In this document: positions 6,735 through 13,993 of the stretch, one piece after another
Position numbering within the stretch: the first letter of the stretch is position 1
How the letters are laid out: every line of letters begins with the position of its first letter
Source: a virus
Reading direction: 5' to 3' (one strand)
IMG/VR virus record: IMGVR_UViG_3300031329_000012
Span: 1-38,997 of that record
DNA: 38,997 bases
Made by a program: the position numbers and the translations under genes
Notes under the pieces: generated by a model
What the model saw: the letters and a program-made list of their open reading frames with translations, nothing else
The model's database searches: none
Told to the model about the DNA's origin: nothing

Positions 6735-7204
6735 AATGTACCTTCACTATTGGCAAACGCCGCGTTACCACCCAATGACGCGACTAAATTTAAAAAATTA
6801 AGCTGAGCTACTTCTCTATCCGTACCTGAATACGTCCAAACGGATTCTTTAACCTCCCTCGCTAAAAACTGGCCAATTATAGAACCTACGTGGTTTTGAG
6901 TTATCAAGAGCGGGCTAATGCCTATTAAATCACTTGACTTTAAAACCGCGTTCATTTGCTTCGACTCATTACAAAGACCGTATCGGAAAAAGCTACCGTC
7001 CTCAGTGTAAGCCCCGCCCACATTATTACGCCACAAGCGCGCCCCCTTGCTACTCGCCTCAATACGTATCTGCGATTGTACGGCGCTTTCGCTCCGGCCT
7101 TCCTGGCGTTCGGGATCGGTTTTAGCCAGTCCAAACTCGCGGCGTAAGTCCTCAACCGCAGCCATAGGAACACCCCATTTTATCGCCCATTGTATTAAAT
7201 TCAT
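6731..7204 (-). CDS. VRR-NUC domain nuclease
   Basis: A 157-residue protein. The core SAVQSQIRIEASSKGARLWR, then GLCNESKQMNAVLKSSDLIGI, then FLAREVKES gives the E...D...ExK order of VRR-NUC (PD-(D/E)XK) nucleases, which act on branched DNA or on replication intermediates. The ATG at 7204 is preferred because it overlaps the upstream stop as ATGA; an in-frame ATG at 7216 is less likely. In phage replication modules these stand-alone VRR-NUC proteins are usually thought to resolve junctions. All expected catalytic residues appear present. Confidence 0.8.
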   Translation of the reverse strand: MNLIQWAIKWGVPMAAVEDLRREFGLAKTDPERQEGRSESAVQSQIRIEASSKGARLWRNNVGGAYTEDGSFFRYGLCNESKQMNAVLKSSDLIGISPLLITQNHVGSIIGQFLAREVKESVWTYSGTDREVAQLNFLNLVASLGGNAAFANSEGTL

Positions 7205-7479
7205 AAAACACCCCACGGCTTTTCGCGACCATAAGCACGGGTCACTATCTCCGTTGTGCCATCACTATAGTAAAAGGTCCATTGCTTTACACCCTCGTCG
7301 GGAAAATACGCGGCTCTTTCGTCAAAGCAAACCCGCTGCGTTTCGTTATCGCCTAATAACCACGATATCGGCGCCCGTCGTACATATTCGTGCATTACTC
7401 TTCGGGCTAACTGCGGGTTGGATTCTAAAAACCGCCGCTTAAGCCCTAGTTCTTTCGCGCTTTCGTCTAAGTCTTTCAT
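7201..7479 (-). CDS. Hypothetical protein, 92 aa
   Basis: The likely start is the ATG at 7479 (MKDLDESAKELGLK), four bases after the stop of the upstream gene, with a G-rich stretch as possible RBS. A longer reading frame to 7575 exists, but it would overlap the upstream gene heavily. The product has a helical N-terminal half and a beta-rich, aromatic C-terminal half (QWTFYYSDGTTEIVTRAYG). The family is not recognised. Confidence 0.65.
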   Translation of the reverse strand: MKDLDESAKELGLKRRFLESNPQLARRVMHEYVRRAPISWLLGDNETQRVCFDERAAYFPDEGVKQWTFYYSDGTTEIVTRAYGREKPWGVL

Positions 7480-7483
7480 TGTT

Positions 7484-7837
7484 TTAACCCCCCAGTTGAT
7501 ACCTTGCATTGTAAGCACAATCCTCAGCATCAGAATATAACGCTTCCAGAGCATTACTGATCCGCTTATTTGCACTAGCTAACTTAGCTTCTAGTTTTTT
7601 AACGGCCCTACGTTTTTTAGTAGTTTTAACTGTCCTACGTTTCTCGGTATCCAACTGCACATTTAAGGAACCAATAGTTTTAGACAATTGGACTCTGAAT
7701 TGCATTTCTTGAACTATTGATTCCTTTGCACTATCTAACTGATTTTTTAGCTCTAAAATTTGCTGTTCTGCTCCGCTTCTTGCGCCACAACACGGGCAGT
7801 TATACCCATCTAAATCATTCATAAGTTTAGTAGCCAT
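7484..7837 (-). CDS. Coiled-coil protein with N-terminal CxxC, 117 aa
   Basis: The start at ATG 7837 (MATKLMNDLDGYNCPCCGAR) is preferred over 7846, because GAGGT precedes it at good spacing and it then lies just beyond the helicase stop. A CPCC/CGAR motif at about residues 14-19 may form half of a zinc site. Residues 20-95 form a strongly heptad-like coiled coil with many Lys/Arg/Glu, and the segment ends with a Tyr-rich tail. Function unknown; a dimeric accessory replication protein is a guess. Confidence 0.7.
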   Translation of the reverse strand: MATKLMNDLDGYNCPCCGARSGAEQQILELKNQLDSAKESIVQEMQFRVQLSKTIGSLNVQLDTEKRRTVKTTKKRRAVKKLEAKLASANKRISNALEALYSDAEDCAYNARYQLGG

Positions 7838-7838
7838 T

Positions 7839-9614
7839 TTAAACACCTCTTTCTATTTGTTCGTTAATCTTATCGGTTAGCTCTGCAGCGTCCCCGGCGT
7901 TAAATGTTTGGGCGGTCAATACGTCGACGCCAAACTTAAAATAAAACCGCCTAAAACTCTCGCTATCAGGTCGGCCTGCTGCTCGTTGGTGCCCGGCCCA
8001 CCAACTCATTGCATCACGTAGTATAAGCTGTGCGGGTAGCCTATCAATGTGGTTTTGTATTTCGACTTCTTGTTTAGCAACGAAGCGCTTAACGTTAGCT
8101 AACTGATTAATTAACGGTACGTGCTTGCTGACCAATTCTTGCCTATATAATTCTTTATCGGGCAGTGAATTTTTAAAATCATCAGCACTTATGTGGACAT
8201 CATCGACCTCGCCCCGCATAGCGGCCAGGACTTCGGCGTCCAACTCTATTAGATCGCCGTCGACTTCTTCCATACTTTTACGCGATACGGGTTTATTTTT
8301 ATCGCCACAAACAGGGCAAACGGTATGAATGCGGGCGTAAACAGCGTCACATATGACGCCAGTAACTTCATTCATAATTAAACAGGTGCGCGTTGGTATG
8401 GTATCAGAGTCTAACGAGCTCCCTTTTTTATCTCGCCTGTCGAGTGTCCACTCCCGGCGCGCATCTGGCAGGCCGTGGCGCTGCACGTTGCCAACATGGT
8501 CGATTATAAGCGCAAACTTTTTACCCTCTAACAAACGCAATGGCCGCCCAAACTGCTGCACATAAAGCGCGTATGATTCGGTAGCCCGACCCATACTTAC
8601 GACCTCCATAGCGGGCACGTCCACCCCTTCGCCAAGTAAATCCACATTGACAATCTGCATCAACTCGCGGCGTTTAAACCGCTGCATTATAGCGATCCGT
8701 TCTTCGTTCGGCGTGTTAGCGCTAATGGCTGCCGCTGGCACGCCTGCCGCGTTAAACTTTGCGGCTACTTCGACGGCGGTTTCAACGCTATCGGTAAACG
8801 TAACCCCTAATTTACCCGGTGCTATGCGCAAGTAATGCTTAACAATGTCGCCTGTTATTTGTGATTTACGCCCGGCCGCTTTCAGTTTAGCTTTTCCAAA
8901 ATCGCCATCCCCGACTATTGCGTCTTGACCCGGGCGCACAAAGTCCGAAGGCGGCGCAAATATGCGGTATTCCGTTAAGTACCCCATATTTATCAATTCT
9001 CGCGCAGTAGGCCCTAATACCATTATATCGAATAAGCCATCTACGTGGCGCCCTAACCCCCTACCATCGGCACGCAAGGGCGTAGCAGTGACGCCTAGCC
9101 CCTTGGCGTTCGGAAACATGGCAAACGCTGTGCCCCATTTATTATTTTTTAATACGTGGTGCGCCTCGTCTTGAACGCATAGAGTGACAGAGTTAAGCCA
9201 GGCGCCTAGCTCTTTGGTACGACGGACCAACGTATCGACGCCTGCCACTGCACAAGTGGAATTAGGATCATAATAGCTGGCCCCCAGTTCCATCATGTGC
9301 AAATTGACGCATAACTTAACCACCGATTTAGGGCCTATTATGCGGTGACGGACTTTGTCGCGTGCTAGCGCTAGTGATATCTGACTGACTAACTCTTGGC
9401 GGTGCGCAATAGCGCAGCTGGCCCCTTTGTGGTCGTGAATGATATCAGAAAACAACACTGTTTTACCCGCGCCCGTTGGCAGCACGGCGAGCACATTAGG
9501 CGCACCGTTGGCCCAGCCGCCATATATTTCCGACTTGGCTTTCGCTTGATACGGCCGTAAATGCTGCGACCGTCCGGCGACTGCTACCGCTACGCGTGTC
9601 TGTACTGGGATCAT
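7839..9614 (-). CDS. Superfamily 2 DNA helicase (DEAD/DEAH, type III restriction-like)
   Basis: A 591-residue helicase. Visible motifs are LPTGAGKT (about residues 45-52, motif I), QDEAHH (148-153, motif II), TATPLRADG (176-184, motif III region) and QQFGRPLRL (about 360, motif VI). A CPVCGD element at about residues 435-440, with an upstream cysteine, may form a zinc site. About 150 residues of helical C-terminal extension follow. This domain arrangement is common to phage replicative or recombination helicases related to UvsW and type III Res subunits. The ATG overlaps the stop of the HNH gene by one base. Together with the primase-helicase it makes two helicases in one operon. Confidence 0.9.
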   Translation of the reverse strand: MIPVQTRVAVAVAGRSQHLRPYQAKAKSEIYGGWANGAPNVLAVLPTGAGKTVLFSDIIHDHKGASCAIAHRQELVSQISLALARDKVRHRIIGPKSVVKLCVNLHMMELGASYYDPNSTCAVAGVDTLVRRTKELGAWLNSVTLCVQDEAHHVLKNNKWGTAFAMFPNAKGLGVTATPLRADGRGLGRHVDGLFDIMVLGPTARELINMGYLTEYRIFAPPSDFVRPGQDAIVGDGDFGKAKLKAAGRKSQITGDIVKHYLRIAPGKLGVTFTDSVETAVEVAAKFNAAGVPAAAISANTPNEERIAIMQRFKRRELMQIVNVDLLGEGVDVPAMEVVSMGRATESYALYVQQFGRPLRLLEGKKFALIIDHVGNVQRHGLPDARREWTLDRRDKKGSSLDSDTIPTRTCLIMNEVTGVICDAVYARIHTVCPVCGDKNKPVSRKSMEEVDGDLIELDAEVLAAMRGEVDDVHISADDFKNSLPDKELYRQELVSKHVPLINQLANVKRFVAKQEVEIQNHIDRLPAQLILRDAMSWWAGHQRAAGRPDSESFRRFYFKFGVDVLTAQTFNAGDAAELTDKINEQIERGV

Positions 9615-10135
9615 TATTTAACTTCGCCCCATTTACGGCCCGCTTTGATGTGCGATATCAATGAATAGTGCACATTAAATTGGATCGCTATATCCCTTTG
9701 CTTTCTTCCCTCTAACAACTGTTTTTTGATTTCCCTAACCTGCTCATTAGTAAGTAAAGACAGCCTATTAGCCTCACCCGTGGGCGTAACGGACAAGCCA
9801 GTTTCACGTGCATGTCTATTGTTTTCAGCGGAAGTAACCCATTCTAGGTTGGAGTGGTTATTGTTTTGCTTATCGCCATCCATGTGATTGACGAAGGGCT
9901 TATTTAACGGATTCGATATAAACGTATTAGCTACTAGCCTATGAACGTACGAATTCTTTTGAAACCCGTTTTCTCTAAAAGCTAAATACACGTATCCATC
10001 CTTATTTATGGAAGCCTTACGAATAAAATCAGTAAATTTGCGGCCTCCTAAAGTTATTTCTTTTTGCCTAACTTGGCCCCGCCTATTAATTTCTGCTGCA
10101 GGGCCTATGACATTCAATTTTGTCCACTCAGTCAC
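9614..10135 (-). CDS. HNH homing-type endonuclease (NUMOD4-HNH-HTH)
   Basis: The start is the GTG at 10135, because a near-perfect AAGGAGG lies 5 bases upstream; a longer frame reaches a TTG at 10213 but would lack an RBS and run through the promoter region. The 173-residue product has a NUMOD4-like N-terminus (EWTKLNVIGPAAEINRRGQV), an HNH core (VNHMDGDKQNNNHSNLEWV) and a C-terminal helix-turn-helix of the NUMOD1 type (QRDIAIQFNVHYSLISHIKAG). Free-standing HNH genes of this type are selfish elements that cut phage genomes lacking them. This one is first in the left operon and overlaps the helicase start by one base. Confidence 0.88.
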   Translation of the reverse strand: MTEWTKLNVIGPAAEINRRGQVRQKEITLGGRKFTDFIRKASINKDGYVYLAFRENGFQKNSYVHRLVANTFISNPLNKPFVNHMDGDKQNNNHSNLEWVTSAENNRHARETGLSVTPTGEANRLSLLTNEQVREIKKQLLEGRKQRDIAIQFNVHYSLISHIKAGRKWGEVK

Positions 10136-10168
10136 GATCGCCTCCTTAAAAAATATATGATTATAGTG

Positions 10169-10197
10169 TTGACAGGTCAAAAATATAACGCTAATCT
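10169..10197 (+). promoter_or_regulatory. Sigma70-like promoter of the right early operon
   Basis: TTGACA (10169-10174), a 17-bp spacer, then TAATCT (10192-10197). Transcription would start near 10204, giving a leader of about 30 bases before the ATG at 10234 with AGGA as RBS. The -35 box lies in a palindrome, TTGAC-AG-GTCAA (10169-10180), which could be an operator. Confidence 0.75.
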
Positions 10198-10210
10198 CTT
10201 TCACTGTCAA
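10182..10210 (-). promoter_or_regulatory. Sigma70-like promoter of the left early operon
   Basis: Reading the minus strand: TTGACA (10210-10205), a 17-bp spacer, TATATT (10187-10182). Transcription would start near 10176, about 40 bases before the GTG at 10135 and its AAGGAGG. It occupies almost the same DNA as the rightward promoter but faces the opposite way. Confidence 0.75.
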
Positions 10211-10233
10211 CAACTAAACAGGATTTAAAAAAC

Positions 10234-11253
10234 ATGAAATCAATTAGTATCACAATACCATTAACGCACTCAGCACTAACCCGCGCATCGGATATGCTGC
10301 ATGGCTTGGCGATAGACATAACCCACGAAAACCCGATGACTAATATGACTCGCGACGAATATGTGAACGGGACGGCAAGAGGTGATGGTCAAAACAACGA
10401 GGGTGACTTAGTCGACAACTCTAGCGATACGGCTCCCATGTTTAGCCCCGAAGAGATAGAGCAGGCCACATACCACGCTAATAACGAATCCGAGGGCCGA
10501 ACCGCTTGGCAAGACCACATAGATGAGCAAGCAGAAGCGGCGGAGGTATTCGCTAGCCCAAAAACGGGGCCTGCGCTTACTGTTACGGAGAAATCGGGCC
10601 CTGTCGCTGCATCTGGCCCGGAGGTATTCGCCGACCCAAAGACGACGGCCGGTGCGCCTGTTGCGGAAGTGCCACAAGCCACGGATCAGACGCAGCCACA
10701 TGTGACAAATGCAACGGAAACCACCCCGGAATTTGTGGATTCTGCAAAGGAAGCGGGCGAGGCGTCATCTGGGGTTGAATTAGCCGACGGCATACCGTGG
10801 GATAATAGAATACACGGAAGCGGTCGCGGTAAACTAGCCAAAGCACCTCACGGCTGGAAGAAAAAGCGCAACGTAGACCCTGATCTCGTTATAGAAGTCG
10901 AGGCGGAATTACGCGCGGCTATGTCTGCGGGTACTGCGCCGGTAGTAAGTAGGGATATTAAAAGCGTTAAAGTAGCAGGGCGCGATTTTGTAGTCGCGGC
11001 AGAAACCGGGGCTGAGCGTAAGCTCTTCGGATTTCAAAACGAACCAGCACCAGCACCAGCACCAGCACCAGCACCAGCACCAGCACCAGAAGAGGTGACT
11101 ACATTCCCGGCGCTCATGGCGGCTTGCACTGCCAAAGGTCTGACAAACGAGCAAGTCCTCGCGGCTGTTAATTTCATCGGGCTTAGTTCAATACCGTTAT
11201 TAGCGGCGCGCCCTGATCTTATTCCGGCCGTAGCGCAAAGCCTGGGGGTGTAA
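10234..11253 (+). CDS. Early protein with (PA)n linker and C-terminal helical domain
   Basis: A 339-residue acidic protein, first in the right operon. Residues 1-200 are low-complexity and contain two related segments (VFASPKTGPALTV and VFADPKTTAGAPV, about residues 110-140). Residues 205-265 form a basic then mixed region (HGWKKKRNVDPDLVIEVEAE). Residues 271-287 are a Pro-Ala linker. The last 50 residues form a helical domain (LTNEQVLAAVNFIGL). The family is not recognised. The linker and small C-terminal domain repeat the architecture of the SSB-like protein two genes downstream, so a role in assembling replication proteins is likely, by inference. Confidence 0.7.
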   Translation: MKSISITIPLTHSALTRASDMLHGLAIDITHENPMTNMTRDEYVNGTARGDGQNNEGDLVDNSSDTAPMFSPEEIEQATYHANNESEGRTAWQDHIDEQAEAAEVFASPKTGPALTVTEKSGPVAASGPEVFADPKTTAGAPVAEVPQATDQTQPHVTNATETTPEFVDSAKEAGEASSGVELADGIPWDNRIHGSGRGKLAKAPHGWKKKRNVDPDLVIEVEAELRAAMSAGTAPVVSRDIKSVKVAGRDFVVAAETGAERKLFGFQNEPAPAPAPAPAPAPAPEEVTTFPALMAACTAKGLTNEQVLAAVNFIGLSSIPLLAARPDLIPAVAQSLGV

Positions 11254-11254
11254 T

Positions 11255-12424
11255 ATGGGGCATTCCATTCTACCCCCCTCTTCGGCGCATATTTGGGGTA
11301 AGCCTGACGGCTGTACTGGCTGGGTGCAAATGTCGCAGACCTACCCTGACGACGAAGAGTCTCAAGCCTCGCGCGAAGGTACAGCGGCGCATGAGATAGG
11401 CGCGCAGCTAATAACGGACGCGAAAACTAATCGAGTGCAAAATCATTTGGCGAGTGATTGGGTCGGGATAACTGCATCGAACGGCGTACTATTTACCGAG
11501 GAAATGTTCGACTCTGCTAAGGAATACGCCGACGACGTCATTACCGTAATGCGCAAAACGGGCATATTTGGCGGCGAGCATTTGAGAATAGAACAACGCG
11601 TCGAGATCCCAAAGGTTCACGAAATTAATTGGGGCACGCCTGACTGTTCCGTCTATCACGCCGCAGGTAATGCGCTTTATTTGTGGGATTATAAGCATGG
11701 TTTTGAAGTCGTCGAAGCGTTCGAAAACTGGCAGGGCATTGACTACCTAGCAGGGTTGTTAGATTTGCACGGAATTGATGGCCGCACAGACCAAAGAACT
11801 AAGGTTTATCTACGCATAGCCCAGCCGCGAGCCTTTCACCGCGAAGGTACAATTCGCGAATGGGTAATAACTGCTAGCGACTTACGGGCTTATTTTAATA
11901 CGCTCAATGCTAACGCTCACGAAGCACTAAGCCCTAACGCTAAGTTTCGTACCGGTAGCCACTGCAAACACTGCACGGGTCGCCAAGCTTGCCCCGCCGC
12001 ACTTAAAGCCGGTCTCGGTATGTATGAGGCTGTTAGTAAACCCGTACCGGTAGAATTGTCGCCCGACGCGCTTGGCCTGCAATTGTCAATTGTTAAGCGC
12101 GCTCGTAAACAGTTGGAATATTTAGAATCGGGATTTGAGACACAAGCCAGCGCGCTAATAAAAAAGGGAACTATGGTTCCGGGTTGGTCCGTTGAACAAA
12201 AAATCGGCCGTCAGAAGTGGGACAAGCCCGTCGAAGAAGTCATCGCGCTTGGTGATATGCTTAATTTAGATTTACGCAAAGCACCCGACGCGATAACACC
12301 GATACAAGCTAAAAAATTAGGTATTGACGATGCCGTCATTATGGCATACAGTACACACCCTAGAACCGGGCTAGAGATAGTTCCGGATAATGGAAATAAA
12401 GCAAAACAGGTATTTAAAAAATGA
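11255..12424 (+). CDS. Cas4/AddB-like PD-(D/E)XK nuclease with Fe-S cysteines (DUF2800-like)
   Basis: A 389-residue protein. A conserved His-containing N-terminal segment (EGTAAHEIG, about residues 41-49), GTPD (127-130) and DYKHG (145-149) form the nuclease core. Cys20 plus a C-x2-C-x5-C set at 237, 240 and 246 gives the one-plus-three cysteine layout of Cas4/AddB iron-sulfur nucleases. The family pairs with DUF2815-like SSBs and family A polymerases in many phages, which fits the order here. It probably processes DNA ends during replication or recombination. The start follows the upstream stop by one base and the stop overlaps the next ATG. Confidence 0.85.
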   Translation: MGHSILPPSSAHIWGKPDGCTGWVQMSQTYPDDEESQASREGTAAHEIGAQLITDAKTNRVQNHLASDWVGITASNGVLFTEEMFDSAKEYADDVITVMRKTGIFGGEHLRIEQRVEIPKVHEINWGTPDCSVYHAAGNALYLWDYKHGFEVVEAFENWQGIDYLAGLLDLHGIDGRTDQRTKVYLRIAQPRAFHREGTIREWVITASDLRAYFNTLNANAHEALSPNAKFRTGSHCKHCTGRQACPAALKAGLGMYEAVSKPVPVELSPDALGLQLSIVKRARKQLEYLESGFETQASALIKKGTMVPGWSVEQKIGRQKWDKPVEEVIALGDMLNLDLRKAPDAITPIQAKKLGIDDAVIMAYSTHPRTGLEIVPDNGNKAKQVFKK

Positions 12425-13323
12425 CATCAATTACGAATATACTAACCCCCGTCGGTCGCCTAGTACAAGGCGATTGCTTCGAAGCACAAACAAAGGACGC
12501 TGAGGGCAACCCTTTAACTATTAAATTCGGCGCCAATGCCGGACAGCCTCGGGTAGATTTTTACATGGGAATTGCTATTCCTAAAACTGATCCAGGCTGG
12601 GCTGAAACATGGGGCCTTATACATGGGGTGGCCCGCGCGTCCGCTCCGTCGCTTTTTGACGCAGCCGGAAACTGTATTAGTCCGAAATTCGCGTTTAAAA
12701 TAATTGACGGCGATAGTGTGGTGCCTAATACAAAAGGCAAAAAGCCATGCGAGCGCGAAGGTTTTCCAGGTAACTGGATATTAAACTTTAGTGGCGGATT
12801 TGCGCCCAAGTGCTACACCGCCAACGGCGCCGCGCTAATAACCGATCCGCTAATGCTCAAGCGTGGCTATTATGTTCGGATCTATGGCAGCGTTAAGGGC
12901 AACGGTTCAACGCAGCAACCAGGTATATTTTTAAACCACACAATGGTCGAATTAGTTGGTTACGGTGAAGAAATTGTGATTGGTCAAAGCGGCGACGATG
13001 TTTTCGGTGCGTCACCCGCTGCAGCACTGCCCGCCGGTGCGAGCGCTACGCCTTTGGCTACGTCCGCACCGTTAGCACAAGCCCCCGCACAAGGTCCGGC
13101 AATGGCTCCACCAAGCAACGTTGCACCTGCCCCAGACTTTTTAGAGGGGCCAGCACCCGCGCCAGCACCCGCGCCAGCACCCGCGCCAGCACCAGCACCA
13201 GCACCGGCACCAGCACCGGCCGAGGTAAAATATCTTGACGCAAACGGGACCCCGTGGACTAGCGAGCAATTGCTCTCGTTTAATTACACCGCCGCGCAAA
13301 TAGAAGCATTACCGCGCGCGTAG
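12421..13323 (+). CDS. ssDNA-binding protein (DUF2815-like) with long (PA)n linker
   Basis: A 300-residue protein. Residues 1-190 match the beta-rich DUF2815/phage SSB pattern (TPVGRLVQGDCFEAQ near the start, then FAFKIIDGD and MLKRGYYVRIYGSV). Residues about 195-270 are Ala/Pro-rich, ending in a pure Pro-Ala run (about 243-268). The last 30 residues (LDANGTPWTSEQLLSFNY...) form a short helical tail, possibly an interaction peptide like the C-terminal tip of bacterial SSB. The ATG overlaps the nuclease stop as ATGA. It presumably coats single strands at the phage fork. Confidence 0.82.
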   Translation: MTSITNILTPVGRLVQGDCFEAQTKDAEGNPLTIKFGANAGQPRVDFYMGIAIPKTDPGWAETWGLIHGVARASAPSLFDAAGNCISPKFAFKIIDGDSVVPNTKGKKPCEREGFPGNWILNFSGGFAPKCYTANGAALITDPLMLKRGYYVRIYGSVKGNGSTQQPGIFLNHTMVELVGYGEEIVIGQSGDDVFGASPAAALPAGASATPLATSAPLAQAPAQGPAMAPPSNVAPAPDFLEGPAPAPAPAPAPAPAPAPAPAPAPAEVKYLDANGTPWTSEQLLSFNYTAAQIEALPRA

Positions 13324-13336
13324 TTTCTCCGACCTT

Positions 13337-13360
13337 GGCCCGCTTCGGCGGGTCCTTTTT
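13337..13360 (+). terminator. Rho-independent terminator after the SSB gene
   Basis: A GGCCCGC/GCGGGTCC stem with a TTCG loop and a one-base bulge, followed by five T residues. It lies between the SSB-like gene and the small genes leading to the polymerase. No promoter is visible after it, so it probably attenuates rather than stops transcription, giving more SSB than polymerase. Confidence 0.8.
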
Positions 13361-13376
13361 AATTTAGAGGTGGCAC

Positions 13377-13619
13377 ATGTATTTCTACAAAAAAGGCGGT
13401 AAACAGATCCTTGATTTACGCGGGGACCTAATATTAACCCACAACGACGGACTGATAAAAGGCCGCGTAAAAAGCGCAGCGCCCGGCAGCGTTAAAAATG
13501 CAAAGTATATAGTGGCCCGAAACATGAGCTTTATAAGCAAAATAAAGGCCACATTTCACGTTATTAGGTTTATATTCGGCTCAAGCCAAGCGCTAGACGC
13601 TGACAAAGAAGGGCTTTAA
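13377..13619 (+). CDS. Hypothetical basic protein, 80 aa
   Basis: An 80-residue, strongly basic protein (MYFYKKGGKQILDLRGDLIL...), possibly beta-rich in its first half, with a hydrophobic stretch near FHVIRFIFG (about residues 59-67). RBS GAGG lies 6-7 nt before the ATG. The family is not recognised. It follows the terminator and runs into the next gene with a two-base gap. Confidence 0.65.
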   Translation: MYFYKKGGKQILDLRGDLILTHNDGLIKGRVKSAAPGSVKNAKYIVARNMSFISKIKATFHVIRFIFGSSQALDADKEGL

Positions 13620-13621
13620 TT

Positions 13622-13993
13622 ATGGCTGTTGATGTGTCCCTGGTGTGCGCCGAACTCGAGGCTATAGCCTGCATTTTTGCTGCATTTGAAAACCCAGATA
13701 CAGCCGTCAAGTTGTTGGGCGACAAAGCTTGTTTTGAACAAGGTGATTTAGTTTACAGAACATCCCTTTTTAAGTGTAAATTGAAGCTGGTTATGCACCC
13801 GAGCGAGCAGGGCATACTTGATAGGGTTGAAAGGTTAAAAAAGACCGCTCGAAAACAATCGCGAGCTTTTGGTGGTAATAAAGCACGGAAAAGATCGTTA
13901 AATCGTGCCCGGTACAGTAAAGCCGTGGCCCAATCTTTTTTAGACGATGGCGAGATTGAGAATCATAAAACTTACGTCGAGTCCTACACATGA
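13622..13993 (+). CDS. Hypothetical protein upstream of DNA polymerase, 123 aa
   Basis: A 123-residue protein. The N-terminal half is mixed hydrophobic with three cysteines (VCAELEAIACIFAAFENP); the C-terminal half is very basic (KKTARKQSRAFGGNKARKR), fitting nucleic-acid contact. Its stop overlaps the ATG of DNA polymerase (ATGA), so the two are co-translated. The family is not recognised; a polymerase accessory role is inferred from coupling only. Confidence 0.65.
   Translation: MAVDVSLVCAELEAIACIFAAFENPDTAVKLLGDKACFEQGDLVYRTSLFKCKLKLVMHPSEQGILDRVERLKKTARKQSRAFGGNKARKRSLNRARYSKAVAQSFLDDGEIENHKTYVESYT

Larger units (their letters stand above)
10167..10212. promoter_or_regulatory. Inverted 9-bp repeat framing the divergent promoters
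   Basis: TGTTGACAG at 10167-10175 is exactly inverted as CTGTCAACA at 10204-10212. Each arm contains one promoter's -35 box. The left arm also forms a local 12-bp palindrome. A repressor or activator binding these arms would touch both promoters. Part of the symmetry is expected, because both -35 boxes are perfect TTGACA; three bases of each arm are extra. Confidence 0.6.

Noticed and set aside
10152-10180. A third promoter (TTGACC-17-TATATT) leftward
   Set aside because: Its start point would fall in the RBS of the HNH gene, leaving no leader.
10136-10213. N-terminal extension of the HNH protein from a TTG
   Set aside because: It would run through the promoters and lacks an RBS, while the GTG at 10135 has AAGGAGG directly upstream.
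10909-11154. Minus-strand frame with a CWCWCW run
   Set aside because: It is the antisense of the Pro-Ala codons of the plus-strand gene; not a cysteine-rich protein.
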